A stretch of DNA of 11,090 nt from NP936 sp002726085 (lineage in GTDB: Bacteria > Acidobacteriota > Vicinamibacteria > Vicinamibacterales > UBA8438): NCBI GenBank assembly GCA_036012905.1, contig DASCQF010000039.1, forward strand, positions 1 to 11,090. The letters are read 5' to 3'. The notes under the pieces are model-generated. The model had not been told where the DNA came from. It ran no database searches and worked only from the letters and a program-made list of their open reading frames with translations. Position numbers and translations under genes: made by a program. Positions 1-7,041 of the stretch are shown here, one piece after another. How positions within the stretch are numbered: position 1 is the first letter of the stretch; each line of letters starts with the position of its first letter.

Positions 1-687
1 CAGGTGCTCACGGCGGGCTTTCACCTCACGGCCGTCGTGGCCGACGCCGATTACGGGTCGAATGCCGCGTTTCGCCGCGGCGTCGAACGTCTCGGGTTGC
101 GCTACGGCGTGGCTATTCGGTCGGGGCTGACGATGTGGACACCCGGTGCGCGTCGCACCCGGACGGCGGCGGCGATCGCCACCGCCTTGCCCGCGACCGC
201 CTGGCGGCGCGTCACCTGGGGCACAGGGACCAAAGGGCCCTTGGCCGCCCGCTTCGCGGCGGTCCGCGTGCGCCCCGCCAAGAGCCGGGGCGAGCGCTGG
301 TTGCTGTGCGAGCGGTCGCTGATCGACGACGAACGGAAATACTATCTGCTCAACCTCGAGGCCACCGCCGTGCTGCGCACGCTGGTCACGGTAGTCCGGA
401 GCCGGTGGCCCATCGAGCAACAGTACCGGGAACTCAAGGACGACCTCGGGCTCGATCATTTCGAAGGACGGAGCTATCGCGGCTGGGGCCATCACACGGT
501 CCTCACCGCAGTGGCGTTCACGTTTCTCCAACTCGAACGGCGGCGCTCCGAGCACGCCCCGCGACCGACCTTGCCGCACGTCCGCTTCTGGGTGCGCGAG
601 ATCATGGCGGTGCTCTATGTCATCAGTAACCGCAACTTGTTGAATCTAATCGACAGCTTCCAGCGGAATCCACCGCTGAGGAGGTAA
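1..687 (+). CDS. IS701-like DDE transposase, C-terminal part (cut by window edge)
   Basis: The frame is open from base 1, so the gene begins outside the window; about 228 residues are visible, against roughly 400 for a full IS701-family transposase. Numbering from the GTG at 4, VVADADYGSN (residues 11-20) fits the block carrying the second catalytic Asp (D14). The C-terminal block WPIEQQYRELKDDLGLDHF (135-153) fits the Y-R-E-x-K signature with the catalytic Glu (E143), followed by the FEGRSYRG stretch typical of IS701-type enzymes. The first catalytic Asp would lie upstream. The protein would cut and join IS ends. It ends with TAA at 685. A small inverted pair TAACA/TGTTA (685-689/696-700) overlaps the stop, but I cannot define the IS terminus. 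The visible frame is intact, so the copy may be functional. The family call is from motif recall; a general IS4-superfamily label is the fallback. Confidence 0.85.
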   Translation, partial: QVLTAGFHLTAVVADADYGSNAAFRRGVERLGLRYGVAIRSGLTMWTPGARRTRTAAAIATALPATAWRRVTWGTGTKGPLAARFAAVRVRPAKSRGERWLLCERSLIDDERKYYLLNLEATAVLRTLVTVVRSRWPIEQQYRELKDDLGLDHFEGRSYRGWGHHTVLTAVAFTFLQLERRRSEHAPRPTLPHVRFWVREIMAVLYVISNRNLLNLIDSFQRNPPLRR

Positions 688-713
688 CAAAGTAGTGTTA
701 AGGAGAATGGCGT

Positions 714-754
714 CCGCGTCGGTCGGCCTCTGGCCTGACCTGCGCGAGACGCGG
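714..754 (+). other. Strong two-part hairpin between the IS and the NTF2-like gene
   Basis: Outer arms CCGCGTC (714-720) and GACGCGG (748-754) are perfect complements. Inside them GGTCGGCC (721-728) pairs with GGCCTGACC (732-740) around a TCT loop with one bulged T (736), leaving a one-sided internal loop at 741-747. No T-run follows, so it is not a classical intrinsic terminator. It could insulate the downstream gene from transposase transcription, form part of the 5' leader, or be part of an IS end. The pairing is seen directly; the role is unknown. Confidence 0.5.
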
Positions 755-783
755 TGTACCTAAAGAAGGAATGGGAGAGCACG

Positions 784-1692
784 ATGAGTCGATCGGGTGC
801 GGCGGGAATTCTGGCAGCGTTTGCGCTGGTCGCGCACGGGTCAATTGGAGATGCGCAGGTGCGTGACGCCGAGGTCGGAGATGCGGCAGCCGAGACGGCG
901 GCGCGGGAGGCGCTCGACACGTTCATCACCCAGTGGAACACGGCTGAGGATGCCAATCTGCGCCGAGCGATGCATTTTCCGTTTGTCACGGTGCCGGGCG
1001 GTGGCGCGCTGGTCATCGACAACGAACCGGATGACTTCTCGGCCGGGTTCGACCAGATGCGCGCCAGTCAGGGGTGGAATCGCAGCTCCTTCGATTTCGA
1101 TTCGTACCGCGTGGTCAGGTCGTCGCCAGACAAGGTGCACGCCGAGATCGGCTTCAGCCGGTACGGCGCCGATGGCGCCGCGTACATGCAATCGCGCGTG
1201 TTCTACATCGTGACGAAGCAGGACGGCCGCTGGGGTGTGAAGCTGCGAACGAGCGCCGCCTCTCCCGCCGACCTCGAGCCGGACGAGCGCGCAGAGATCG
1301 TGAGCGCGGCCCGCCAGACGGTGCTCGACTTCTTCACCGCGTTCAACGCCGGTGACACGGAGGGCACGGTCCGCACCCTGAACCATCCCCATCTCTTCAT
1401 GACGGCGACGGGGGGATTCTCGGTGGCTGAATCGGCAGGCGACGGACCGCGTCCGAACTTCGTGCAGATGCGGCAAGGCGAGAACTGGCACATGAGCACC
1501 ATCGACGACCTCGAGGCAAGCATCGTCACCCGCGACAAGGTGCACGTCGAGCTGACCTTCACCCGCTGGCATCCCGACGGCACCCGCTACTGGACCGTCC
1601 CGGCGCTTTGGATCGTGACGCGCGCCGGGGATCACTGGGGCATCCAGGTCCGCTCGCTCATGCCGGCGACCTTTGATGCGCGGGGCAACTGA
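784..1692 (+). CDS. Exported protein with two tandem NTF2/SnoaL-like domains
   Basis: I chose ATG 784 (302 residues) because GGAG at 774-777 sits 6 nt upstream and a signal-like N-terminus follows at once: R3, a hydrophobic stretch at residues 5-17, and a possible cleavage after GDA (24). The GTG at 754 lies in a hairpin and would put charged residues ahead of the signal. Two homologous halves follow, about 39-160 and 173-296. Both have an amphipathic first helix (AREALDTFITQWN; ARQTVLDFFTAFN), a F-x-QMR box followed by G-W or E-NW and an S, then KVH-x-E-x-x-F-x-R with DG-x-x-Y, and finally IVT-x-x-x-G-x-WG. This pattern resembles the SnoaL/DUF4440 group of the NTF2 fold, a small cone-shaped ligand-binding fold. 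No substrate or catalytic residues can be assigned. It lies 92 bp ahead of the ADOP permease on the same strand, so co-transcription is possible. A specific function is not inferred. Confidence 0.75.
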   Translation: MSRSGAAGILAAFALVAHGSIGDAQVRDAEVGDAAAETAAREALDTFITQWNTAEDANLRRAMHFPFVTVPGGGALVIDNEPDDFSAGFDQMRASQGWNRSSFDFDSYRVVRSSPDKVHAEIGFSRYGADGAAYMQSRVFYIVTKQDGRWGVKLRTSAASPADLEPDERAEIVSAARQTVLDFFTAFNAGDTEGTVRTLNHPHLFMTATGGFSVAESAGDGPRPNFVQMRQGENWHMSTIDDLEASIVTRDKVHVELTFTRWHPDGTRYWTVPALWIVTRAGDHWGIQVRSLMPATFDARGN

Positions 1693-1720
1693 ACGTTCGT
1701 CTCGCTTCGCTCGCTGAACA

Positions 1721-1755
1721 GAAGCCAGCAGTCGGAAGGCAGGAGTCAGAAGGAA
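1721..1755 (+). repeat. Degenerate heptamer array, copy 1 (five units)
   Basis: Five consecutive 7-base units read GAAGCCA, GCAGTCG, GAAGGCA, GGAGTCA and GAAGGAA. They lie between the NTF2-like gene and the permease and end 29 bp before the permease ATG. A related array occurs at 8753-8787 on the other strand. Two units (GAAGGCA and GGAGTCA) are identical in both arrays. The periodicity is read directly; its function is unknown. Confidence 0.65.
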
Positions 1756-1784
1756 GCGGGAGCGCCTCCAGGCTCTGCGACGTC

Positions 1785-4201
1785 ATGAATCAGCTTTGGC
1801 AGGACGTGCGCTATGGCGTCAGGCAGCTGCGGCGGAGCCCCGGCTTCACAGCGGCCGTCGTGCTGACGCTGACGCTCGGGATCGGCGCCAACACGGCGGT
1901 CTTCAGTCTCGTCTACGGCGTGCTGCTCCGTCCGCTGCCGTTCGCCGAGCCGGACCGGCTGGTCGCCGTCTGGGAGACCGCTCCGGCCGGTCAGATCGAC
2001 GGTGTCTCGCCGGCCAACCTGGTCGACTGGCGCGCGCAGAGCAGCACGATCGAGACATTCGAGGCGATCAACTTTCATATGGCGACCCTCGGGCCCGGCG
2101 AGCCGGAGGCCTGCTCTCGCGGGTCGTGTCCCCCGGGTTCTTCGCGCTGCTCGGTGTCGAGGCACAGCTCGGACGTACGTTCCTGCCGGAGTCGGATGCC
2201 ACCACCGAGCCGACCGTCATCCTCAGCCACGGGCTGTGGCAACGCCGCTTCGGGTCGGACCCGGCCATCGTCGGACAGACGATGACACTCGACGACGCGC
2301 CCCACACCGTGGTCGGTGTCGTGCCACCACAGTCGTATTATCACGAGGGGGTCGAGCTGTGGATTCGCGCCCCACGCGGCATTCCGGCACCGCGCATGTT
2401 CGAGGGGGTCTTCGACCAGGACTTCCTGACCGCCCGCAACTCCCCCTATCTGTGGGTCGTGGGTCGGCTTGCCGCGGGCGTCACTCTCGAGCAGGCCCAG
2501 GCCGAGATGGAGACCATCGCCGGTCGGCTCGCCGATGCCTATCCGGACGCGAACGCCGAGCGCGGCGCCCGGGTAATTCCGTTGCAACAGCAGGTCGCGG
2601 GTGGGTTCGAACGGAACCTCACGGTGCTGCTGGGCACCGCCGCGTTCGTGCTGCTCATGGCGTGCGCCAACATCGCCAGCCTGGCGCTGGCACGGGGCGC
2701 AGCCCGCGAACGTGAGCTGGCCATTCGTGCCACGCTCGGAGCTGGACGAGGACGCCTGACCCGCCAGCTGCTCACCGAGGGCGCGCTGTTGACACTGCTG
2801 GGGGCGGGGGCGGGCGTGATGCTCGCCCCGTGGGGCCTCGATCTGCTGCTGGCGGTGGTACCAGAGGGCGTGCCGCGCCAGCAGGACGTGGCGGTCGACC
2901 GCTGGGTGTTGACCTTCGCCCTGGCGATCTCCCTCGTCACGATGCTCGTGGTAGGTCTGATGCCGGCGCTTCACGCGTCGCGTACCGACGTGCGGCAGGG
3001 GCTCGGGACCCGCGCGACCGGCGGGCGGTCTCGACAGCGACTGCAGCGCGCGCTGGTGGTGGCCGAAACGGCGGTGGCGCTCGTCCTGCTGGTCGGCGCC
3101 GGGTTGCTCGCGAGAAGCTTCGTCGAGCTACGACGGATCGAGCCGGGATTCGACAGCGACGGGGTGCTGGTGCTCAGTCTCACGATGCCGGCCTGGCGCT
3201 ACCCCGAGCAGTCCCAGCTGACGACACTTCACCGGCAGCTGCTCGAGCGCGTCGGTGGGTTGCCGGACGTGCGCTCGGCGGCCACCTCGTCCCATGTCCC
3301 GCTGAGTGACTTCGGTGCGAACACTGACTTCGCCATCGAGGGACGTCCACCCGCGCTGCCCGGCGCCGAGCTTCGCATCAACCTCCGAGCGGTGGGCCCG
3401 GGCTACTTCCGGACGCTGGGCATCCCGTTGCTGAGCGGCCGCGACTTCACCGCGAGTGACGGGGCCGATGTTCCGGTGGTCGCCATCAACGAGGCGGCGC
3501 GACGGCGCTACTGGCCCGACGAGGACCCGCTGGGCCAGCGACTCGTGACCAAGTCGCTCGCGCTAGGAGAGATCGTCGCCGTGGTGGGCGACGCCAAGCA
3601 GCACGCGTTGCGAGAGGACCTGGAGCCGGAGCTGTATGTGCCACCGTCGATGATCCCGTTTCGTATTCTCGACCTCGTGGTGAAGACCGATGGGGACCCG
3701 TTACGACTCGCCGGCCCGGTGCGCGAGGCGATCCAAGGCATCGATCCGCAGCTGTCGATTCAAGAAATCGCACCCCTGGACCAGATCGTGGGGCGGGCGC
3801 TGACGAGCCCCCGATTCAACATGCTGCTGATCGGGTTGTTCGCCGCCATCGCACTGGTGCTGGCGACGGTCGGGATCTTTTCCGTCATGACCTACTCCGT
3901 CAGCCAGCGGACGCGTGATATCGGCATCCGTCTCGCACTGGGTGCCCGAGCGCCGGACGTCTACACACTGGTCGTGCGGCACGGGGCCATGCTGACTTTG
4001 CTGGGTGTTGTGATCGGTGGCGCCGCGGCCCTGGCACTGACACGCGTGCTGGCCGATCTGCTCTACGGCGTGACCGCGTTCGACCCGCTGACGTTCGCCG
4101 GGGTGGCCGCGCTGCTGGCGGCGGTCGACGTCGGCGCCAGCTACCTCCCCGCCCGCCGCGCCGCCGCTGTCGACCCACTGGAAGCGATCAGAGCGGAGTA
4201 A
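1785..4201 (+). pseudogene. ADOP-type MacB/FtsX permease, single-base frameshift
   Basis: The N-terminus begins in frame at ATG 1785 with QDVRYGVRQLRRSPGF, the standard opening of acidobacterial duplicated orphan permeases. This frame gives the MacB-type N-terminal helix (about residues 21-50) and periplasmic domain as far as GEPE near 2108. The homologous sequence then continues one base earlier in frame with LLSRVVSPGFFALLGVE (from 2111) to TAA 4199. Restoring one base gives about 805 residues, the usual ADOP length. Further membrane segments lie near residues 278-305, 333-358, 373-395, 422-446, 677-706, 735-762 and 769-790, which is two FtsX modules (4+4). The C-terminus PLEAIRAE is typical. 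No ATP-binding subunit is encoded nearby, as the orphan name implies. Related MacB/LolE permeases couple to an ATPase to move lipoproteins, peptides or drugs; the substrate here is unknown. No clear ribosome-binding site precedes the ATG. A recent loss or a sequence error would both explain the otherwise intact gene. Confidence 0.85.
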
Positions 4202-4226
4202 GGCTCAGATCCAGTCGCTGGAGAAC

Positions 4227-4261
4227 TTGCCTCGTAACTACCTTGTAGTTATATTGTAGTT
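4227..4261 (+). promoter_or_regulatory. brnTA promoter with palindromic operator
   Basis: A -35 box TTGCCT (4227-4232, 4/6 match) and a -10 box TATATT (4250-4255, 5/6 match) are separated by exactly 17 bp. The spacer and -10 edge are filled by the palindrome TAACTAC-CTT-GTAGTTA (4235-4251). A third half-site GTAGTT (4256-4261) lies 11 bp, one helical turn, after the second. BrnA-type ribbon-helix-helix antitoxins are known to repress their own operon, so this is the likely BrnA/BrnTA binding site. The predicted transcription start (about 4262-4263) coincides with the GTG start of brnT. The sequence elements are seen; the regulator assignment is inference. Confidence 0.65.
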
Positions 4262-4262
4262 C

Positions 4263-4556
4263 GTGCGCGATCTTCGCTTCGAGTGGGATGTGCGCAAGAA
4301 CGCGCGGAACCGACGGACGCACGGCGTCTCGTTCGAGGAGGCCGAATCGGTGTTCAGCGATGAGTGGGCACTGCTGGTGGCCGATCCGGACCACTCGGAC
4401 GCCGAGGACCGGTTCGTCCTGCTCGGCCTGAGCGCAGCGGCTCGCACATTGGTCGTCTGTCATTGTCTCCGAGCCGGCGGTGACGTGATTCGCATCATCA
4501 GTGCCCGGAAGGCCAACCGGGCCGAGCGATCGCAGTATCGCGAGAGAGTGGAATGA
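4263..4556 (+). CDS. brnT: BrnT family toxin (ribonuclease, DUF497)
   Basis: This 97-residue protein matches the BrnT family along its length. FEWD (residues 6-9) is followed by a Lys/Arg-rich turn, THGVSFEEA (19-27), VFSDE (30-34), DHSDAEDR (43-50), GLS (55-57), and the C-terminal RIISARKANRAERSQY (77-92). BrnT has a RelE-like fold and cleaves RNA to halt growth; its antitoxin is BrnA. GTG 4263 is the only possible start that keeps the FEWD core, because TAG (4257-4259) lies in frame two codons upstream. No Shine-Dalgarno precedes it and the best promoter would start transcription at about the GTG, so the message may be leaderless. The stop overlaps the brnA start by 4 bp (ATGA, 4553-4556), the usual toxin-first order of brnTA. 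The frame is complete with no missing conserved block, so it is likely functional. Confidence 0.9.
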   Translation: MRDLRFEWDVRKNARNRRTHGVSFEEAESVFSDEWALLVADPDHSDAEDRFVLLGLSAAARTLVVCHCLRAGGDVIRIISARKANRAERSQYRERVE

Positions 4557-4786
4557 TGAGAAGGCAATACGATTTTTCGAACGCTCGGCGGAATCCCTAT
4601 GCGAAGCGGCTGAAGAAACAGGTCACGATTCGACTCGATGAGGACACGGTTCAGTACTTCAAGGATCTCTCGGATGAGACCGGAATTCCGTATCAGACGC
4701 TCATCAATCTCTACTTGCGGGAATGTGCAAGCAGCCGCAAGAAGCTGTCGCTTGTCTGGCGCTCGCCCGCCAAAGGCGTAGCCTGA
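4553..4786 (+). CDS. brnA: BrnA family antitoxin (ribbon-helix-helix)
   Basis: The 77-residue product begins with YDFSNARRNPYAKRLKKQ (residues 5-22), the hallmark of BrnA. It continues with the ribbon strand VTIRLDEDT (23-31) and the two helices of a CopG-like ribbon-helix-helix DNA-binding unit, including TGIPYQTLINLYL (43-55), ending in a short KLSLVW segment. BrnA neutralises BrnT and, in the Brucella system, represses the operon. Two adjacent ATG codons (4553 and 4556) are available; the first overlaps the brnT stop, which favours translational coupling, and a GAGAG stretch lies just upstream. This gene is visibly less GC-rich than its neighbours, which fits a mobile module. The protein looks complete. 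Confidence 0.9.
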   Translation: MMRRQYDFSNARRNPYAKRLKKQVTIRLDEDTVQYFKDLSDETGIPYQTLINLYLRECASSRKKLSLVWRSPAKGVA

Positions 4787-4839
4787 TCACGATCAAGGTC
4801 GATTCAGATGCCTTTGTCCACCCGCGTCATCTCGACTAC

Positions 4840-5076
4840 ATGCCTCCAAGCGCCGGCGATCGATTGGGACCGTATGAAGTCACCGACAAGATCGGTGAAG
4901 GCGGCATGGGCGAGGTGTATCGAGCCCGCGACACGAAGCTCGACCGAGACGTGGCGCTGAAGGGGCTGCTCCGCGCCTCGGGCATCGACGCGCCCCGCGT
5001 TCACGACGTGTCGGACGTGCTGCTGGCGGAGCTGGAGCGTCTGCCGGCCGAGCTGGCGGCGCGCGTCTGGTGGTGA
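4840..5076 (+). pseudogene. Chimeric remnant: Ser/Thr kinase N-terminus joined to a HEPN-like tail
   Basis: From ATG 4840 the 78-residue frame starts like a bacterial Ser/Thr kinase: GDRLGPYEV, the glycine-rich loop IGEGGMGEVYRARDT (18-32) and VALK (37-40), where the K would be the ATP-anchoring lysine. Kinase sequence then stops. There is no alpha-C glutamate, HRD or DFG region. What follows, LLRASGIDAPRVHDVSDVL (42-60) and an ELERLP segment, resembles the second half of a HEPN domain (PF05168-like). The join falls at ALKGLL, a string plausible in both families, so an in-frame deletion or recombination at a short similarity is a good explanation. A kinase cannot work without its C-lobe, and the HEPN part lacks its first helices. 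No clear ribosome-binding site is present. The kinase assignment is strong; the HEPN origin is moderate and from memory of the family. It follows brnA by 53 bp. Confidence 0.6.
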
Positions 5077-5285
5077 CCACGGTCAGGTCGTTCGTGCCGG
5101 ATGCACGCTGACAACCGCACCGGCTGACGAGTCCTCACGCCCCTAGTCAACGCACACCACCAGACTGCGAATTCTGGAATCTGTCGCTCTGACTGAGTGC
5201 GCAGTTTCCTCCAGCTCTTCGCACGATCCCCTTCATTCTCTGGCCGGAATCCACGGCACGAGTGTCGCAACGACGCGGTGGTAAC

Positions 5286-6186
5286 ATGGCGCCCATGCAG
5301 GTAGTGCGACCACGGGTTGGCTACACCGACCTGGTGAACACGCCGGAAGACGGGCACCGCTACGAGATCTACCCGGGGGGAAGTCTTCGTGGTCCCGTCG
5401 CCGCTGCCGTGTCATCAGATGGCCGCACAGGCGGTCTACAGAATCCTCGATGCGTACGGGACCAACTCGAGAGGCATCGCGCTAATGGCGCTGCCCGACA
5501 TAGTGTTCGATGAGTACGACGTCGTGCAGCCGGACGTGCTGTTCTTTCGCACGGAACGGCGCCACATGGTCCAGCCGGACGCCGTGACCCGCGAGAGGCC
5601 GGACATCGCCGTCGAAGTGTTGTCCCCCTCAACGGTCGCAACCGACCGCGGAAAGAAGATGCAGATGTTCGCGCGCTACGGCGTGCCTGAATACTGGATC
5701 CTGGACCCGGTCATCGAGCAGCTTGAAGTGCACGTGCCCGACCACAAGACGTACCGGCGGGAGCAGGTCGCGCTGGCCGACGACACCGTGCAGTCGGTCC
5801 TGCTGCCGGATCTGACCTTCGACGCCGCCGGCATCTTCACTGTTCAACAACCGCCGCAGGTCCAAGGCGGGACGGCCACCGTGGCCGCCTGCACTGGGTC
5901 ACGGCACCTCCTTGCCCAGGTGCGAGATGCCCCACGAGACGCCGAAACCCAACAGGACCAGCGCCAAACCGCCGCCGACTTGCCAGAAGGACGGGGCGAA
6001 GAGCACGCGATGGTAGCGTTCGGGATCGACCGCCGCGACGAGTTCCAGCGTGGTGAGCTCCACACCACGAATGATGTCGCCAATCTGCGGCGCGACCGGG
6101 TCTGTGAACGGCCACAACCCGAGCACGGCGCCAAGCAGCAGGCCGAGCAGCAGCCCGAGCGTCGCCCGCTGATACCGGGCAAGTAG
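5286..6186 (+). pseudogene. Uma2 family (DUF820) PD-(D/E)XK nuclease-like protein, frameshifted and over-extended
   Basis: The start region (ATG 5286 or 5295, in the same frame) encodes YTDLVNTPEDGHRYEIYPG, the Uma2 N-terminus. After a run of six G (5375-5380) the family sequence continues one base later as VFVVPSPLPCHQ. It includes YDVVQPDVLFF (5515-5547), the core PDIAVEVLSPSTVATDR, and YGVPEYWILDP, with the acidic and Lys residues expected of the PD-(D/E)XK fold. Five G in the run would give an uninterrupted gene. Homology ends near 5849 (about 187 residues, the family's normal size), but no stop occurs until TAG 6184. The last 110 or so residues are antisense to the DUF368 gene and rich in Q, R and E, so they are probably not a domain. 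Uma2 proteins are common, often mobile-associated, and of unsettled function. GGTGG upstream of 5286 is only a weak ribosome-binding site. Confidence 0.75.
5873..5887. terminator. GC palindrome between convergent genes
   Basis: CGGCCAC (5873-5879) and GTGGCCG (5881-5887) flank a single C. As RNA this folds to a 6-bp stem with a 3-base loop. It sits 11 bp past the DUF368 stop codon, where that gene meets the Uma2-like gene head-on. No T-run follows on either strand, so it is at best a factor-dependent or weak bidirectional terminator. Confidence 0.25.
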
Positions 6187-6918
6187 CACCTTCACGAGAT
6201 TGCTGACACCCACCACACCCAGCACGACGCCGATCCCAACCGGCACGACCACGTGCAGCGACTGCGCCGCGATGGCCCACTCGCCGGCGCGAGCAGCATC
6301 AGCGCCCATCTCGACCGCATCGAGGATCGCCCGATACTGACCCAGGACCAGCAGGACATAGGCGCCGGACATGCCCGGCAGAATCATCGCCGCGCCGCCG
6401 GAGAAGCCGGCGACCGCAAGGATCGTGTACGCCGCCAGGCCGGGCTCGCCGCTGTTCCCGATGCGCTCCGGATTGGTCGCGGTCAGCAGCGCCATCAGGA
6501 CGACGCCGACCACGGCGCTCCAGACGACGGTGCCGTCGGCCGGTCGGAGCGCCAGCCAGAGAATGGGCACACCGCCGAGTGTCAGCCCGATGAACAGGCT
6601 GTACATCGCCCACTGATACTGATCGAGCAATGTGCCGATCAGCCCGGCGAAGCCCGCGATCGCAACCGCGGCGGCACCGACGACACAGGCGAGCATCAGG
6701 AGCACCTTTGGCCTGAACCGCAAGATCGACACCTCGGCCACGCCGCCGATGAACTGCGGATAGATCCCGACCGCGAGCAGCATCGTACCGCCGGAAATGC
6801 CGGGAACGAGGTTGGCCAGCCCCATGAAGATGCCACCGACGATGCTGCGGACGGCCAGCGCTTCGCCGCGGAACAGGGCGACGTCTACGGGGGCTTCAGA
6901 GCTGTTGGTTCGTATCAC
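5899..6918 (-). CDS. DUF368 membrane protein (PopT-type undecaprenyl-phosphate translocase family)
   Basis: The 339-residue protein is almost wholly hydrophobic, with about eight membrane segments. It carries the two DUF368 signatures: MGLANLVPGISGGTML (residues 32-47) with GIY, and GGAAMILPGMSGAYVLL (174-190) with GQY. Their similarity reflects an internal repeat. DUF368 proteins (PopT) and DedA proteins (UptA) have been shown to recycle undecaprenyl phosphate across the inner membrane, returning the lipid carrier used for peptidoglycan and surface polymers. That role is inferred here from family membership. GTG 6918 is the start in this frame; no Shine-Dalgarno precedes it, and the next ATG lies inside the first signature. 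A possible -10 (TAGAAT) and a direct repeat lie upstream. The M28 gene ends 123 bp upstream on the same strand. The 3' 288 bp overlap the over-extended Uma2 frame on the opposite strand; this gene is the credible coding one there. Confidence 0.88.
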   Translation of the reverse strand: MIRTNSSEAPVDVALFRGEALAVRSIVGGIFMGLANLVPGISGGTMLLAVGIYPQFIGGVAEVSILRFRPKVLLMLACVVGAAAVAIAGFAGLIGTLLDQYQWAMYSLFIGLTLGGVPILWLALRPADGTVVWSAVVGVVLMALLTATNPERIGNSGEPGLAAYTILAVAGFSGGAAMILPGMSGAYVLLVLGQYRAILDAVEMGADAARAGEWAIAAQSLHVVVPVGIGVVLGVVGVSNLVKVLLARYQRATLGLLLGLLLGAVLGLWPFTDPVAPQIGDIIRGVELTTLELVAAVDPERYHRVLFAPSFWQVGGGLALVLLGFGVSWGISHLGKEVP

Positions 6919-6938
6919 GGAGGCGATGGCGGTGAGCG

Positions 6939-6973
6939 GTCAGACGCGACCGGAGTCAGACGACGACATTCTA
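6939..6973 (-). promoter_or_regulatory. Possible DUF368 promoter (-10) and downstream direct repeat
   Basis: Reading leftward, TAGAAT (6973-6968, 5/6 match) could be a -10 box; no convincing -35 is visible. Two exact copies of CGTCTGAC (6962-6955 and 6946-6939), 16 bp apart start to start, lie between it and the GTG at 6918, where a repressor could bind. The repeat is seen directly; the promoter is weakly supported. Confidence 0.3.
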
Positions 6974-7041
6974 TCTCGTTGACACGGTTGCCGACACCGG
7001 CATCACACCCGTCGACAGACCCGACTCAGTCCGGATGGGGG

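Noticed and set aside
841..1635. Minus-strand open frame of 264 codons opposite the NTF2-like gene
   Set aside because: No domain resemblance; the plus strand has a Shine-Dalgarno, a signal peptide and an internal domain repeat.
2075..2974. Minus-strand open frame of 299 codons opposite the permease
   Set aside because: Antisense shadow of a clear family member; composition is Gln/Arg/His-rich without motifs.
4210..4222. Small hairpin TCCAG-TCG-CTGGA after the permease stop as a terminator
   Set aside because: Only 5 bp of stem and no T-run; too weak to call.
5077..5285. Gap between the chimera and the Uma2 gene as a site for a small gene or RNA
   Set aside because: No frame with a start, ribosome-binding site and recognisable product; only short weak inverted repeats such as ACTGCG/CGCAGT.
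6979..6984. TTGACA on the plus strand as a -35 box
   Set aside because: No -10 at a suitable distance and no plus-strand gene downstream.
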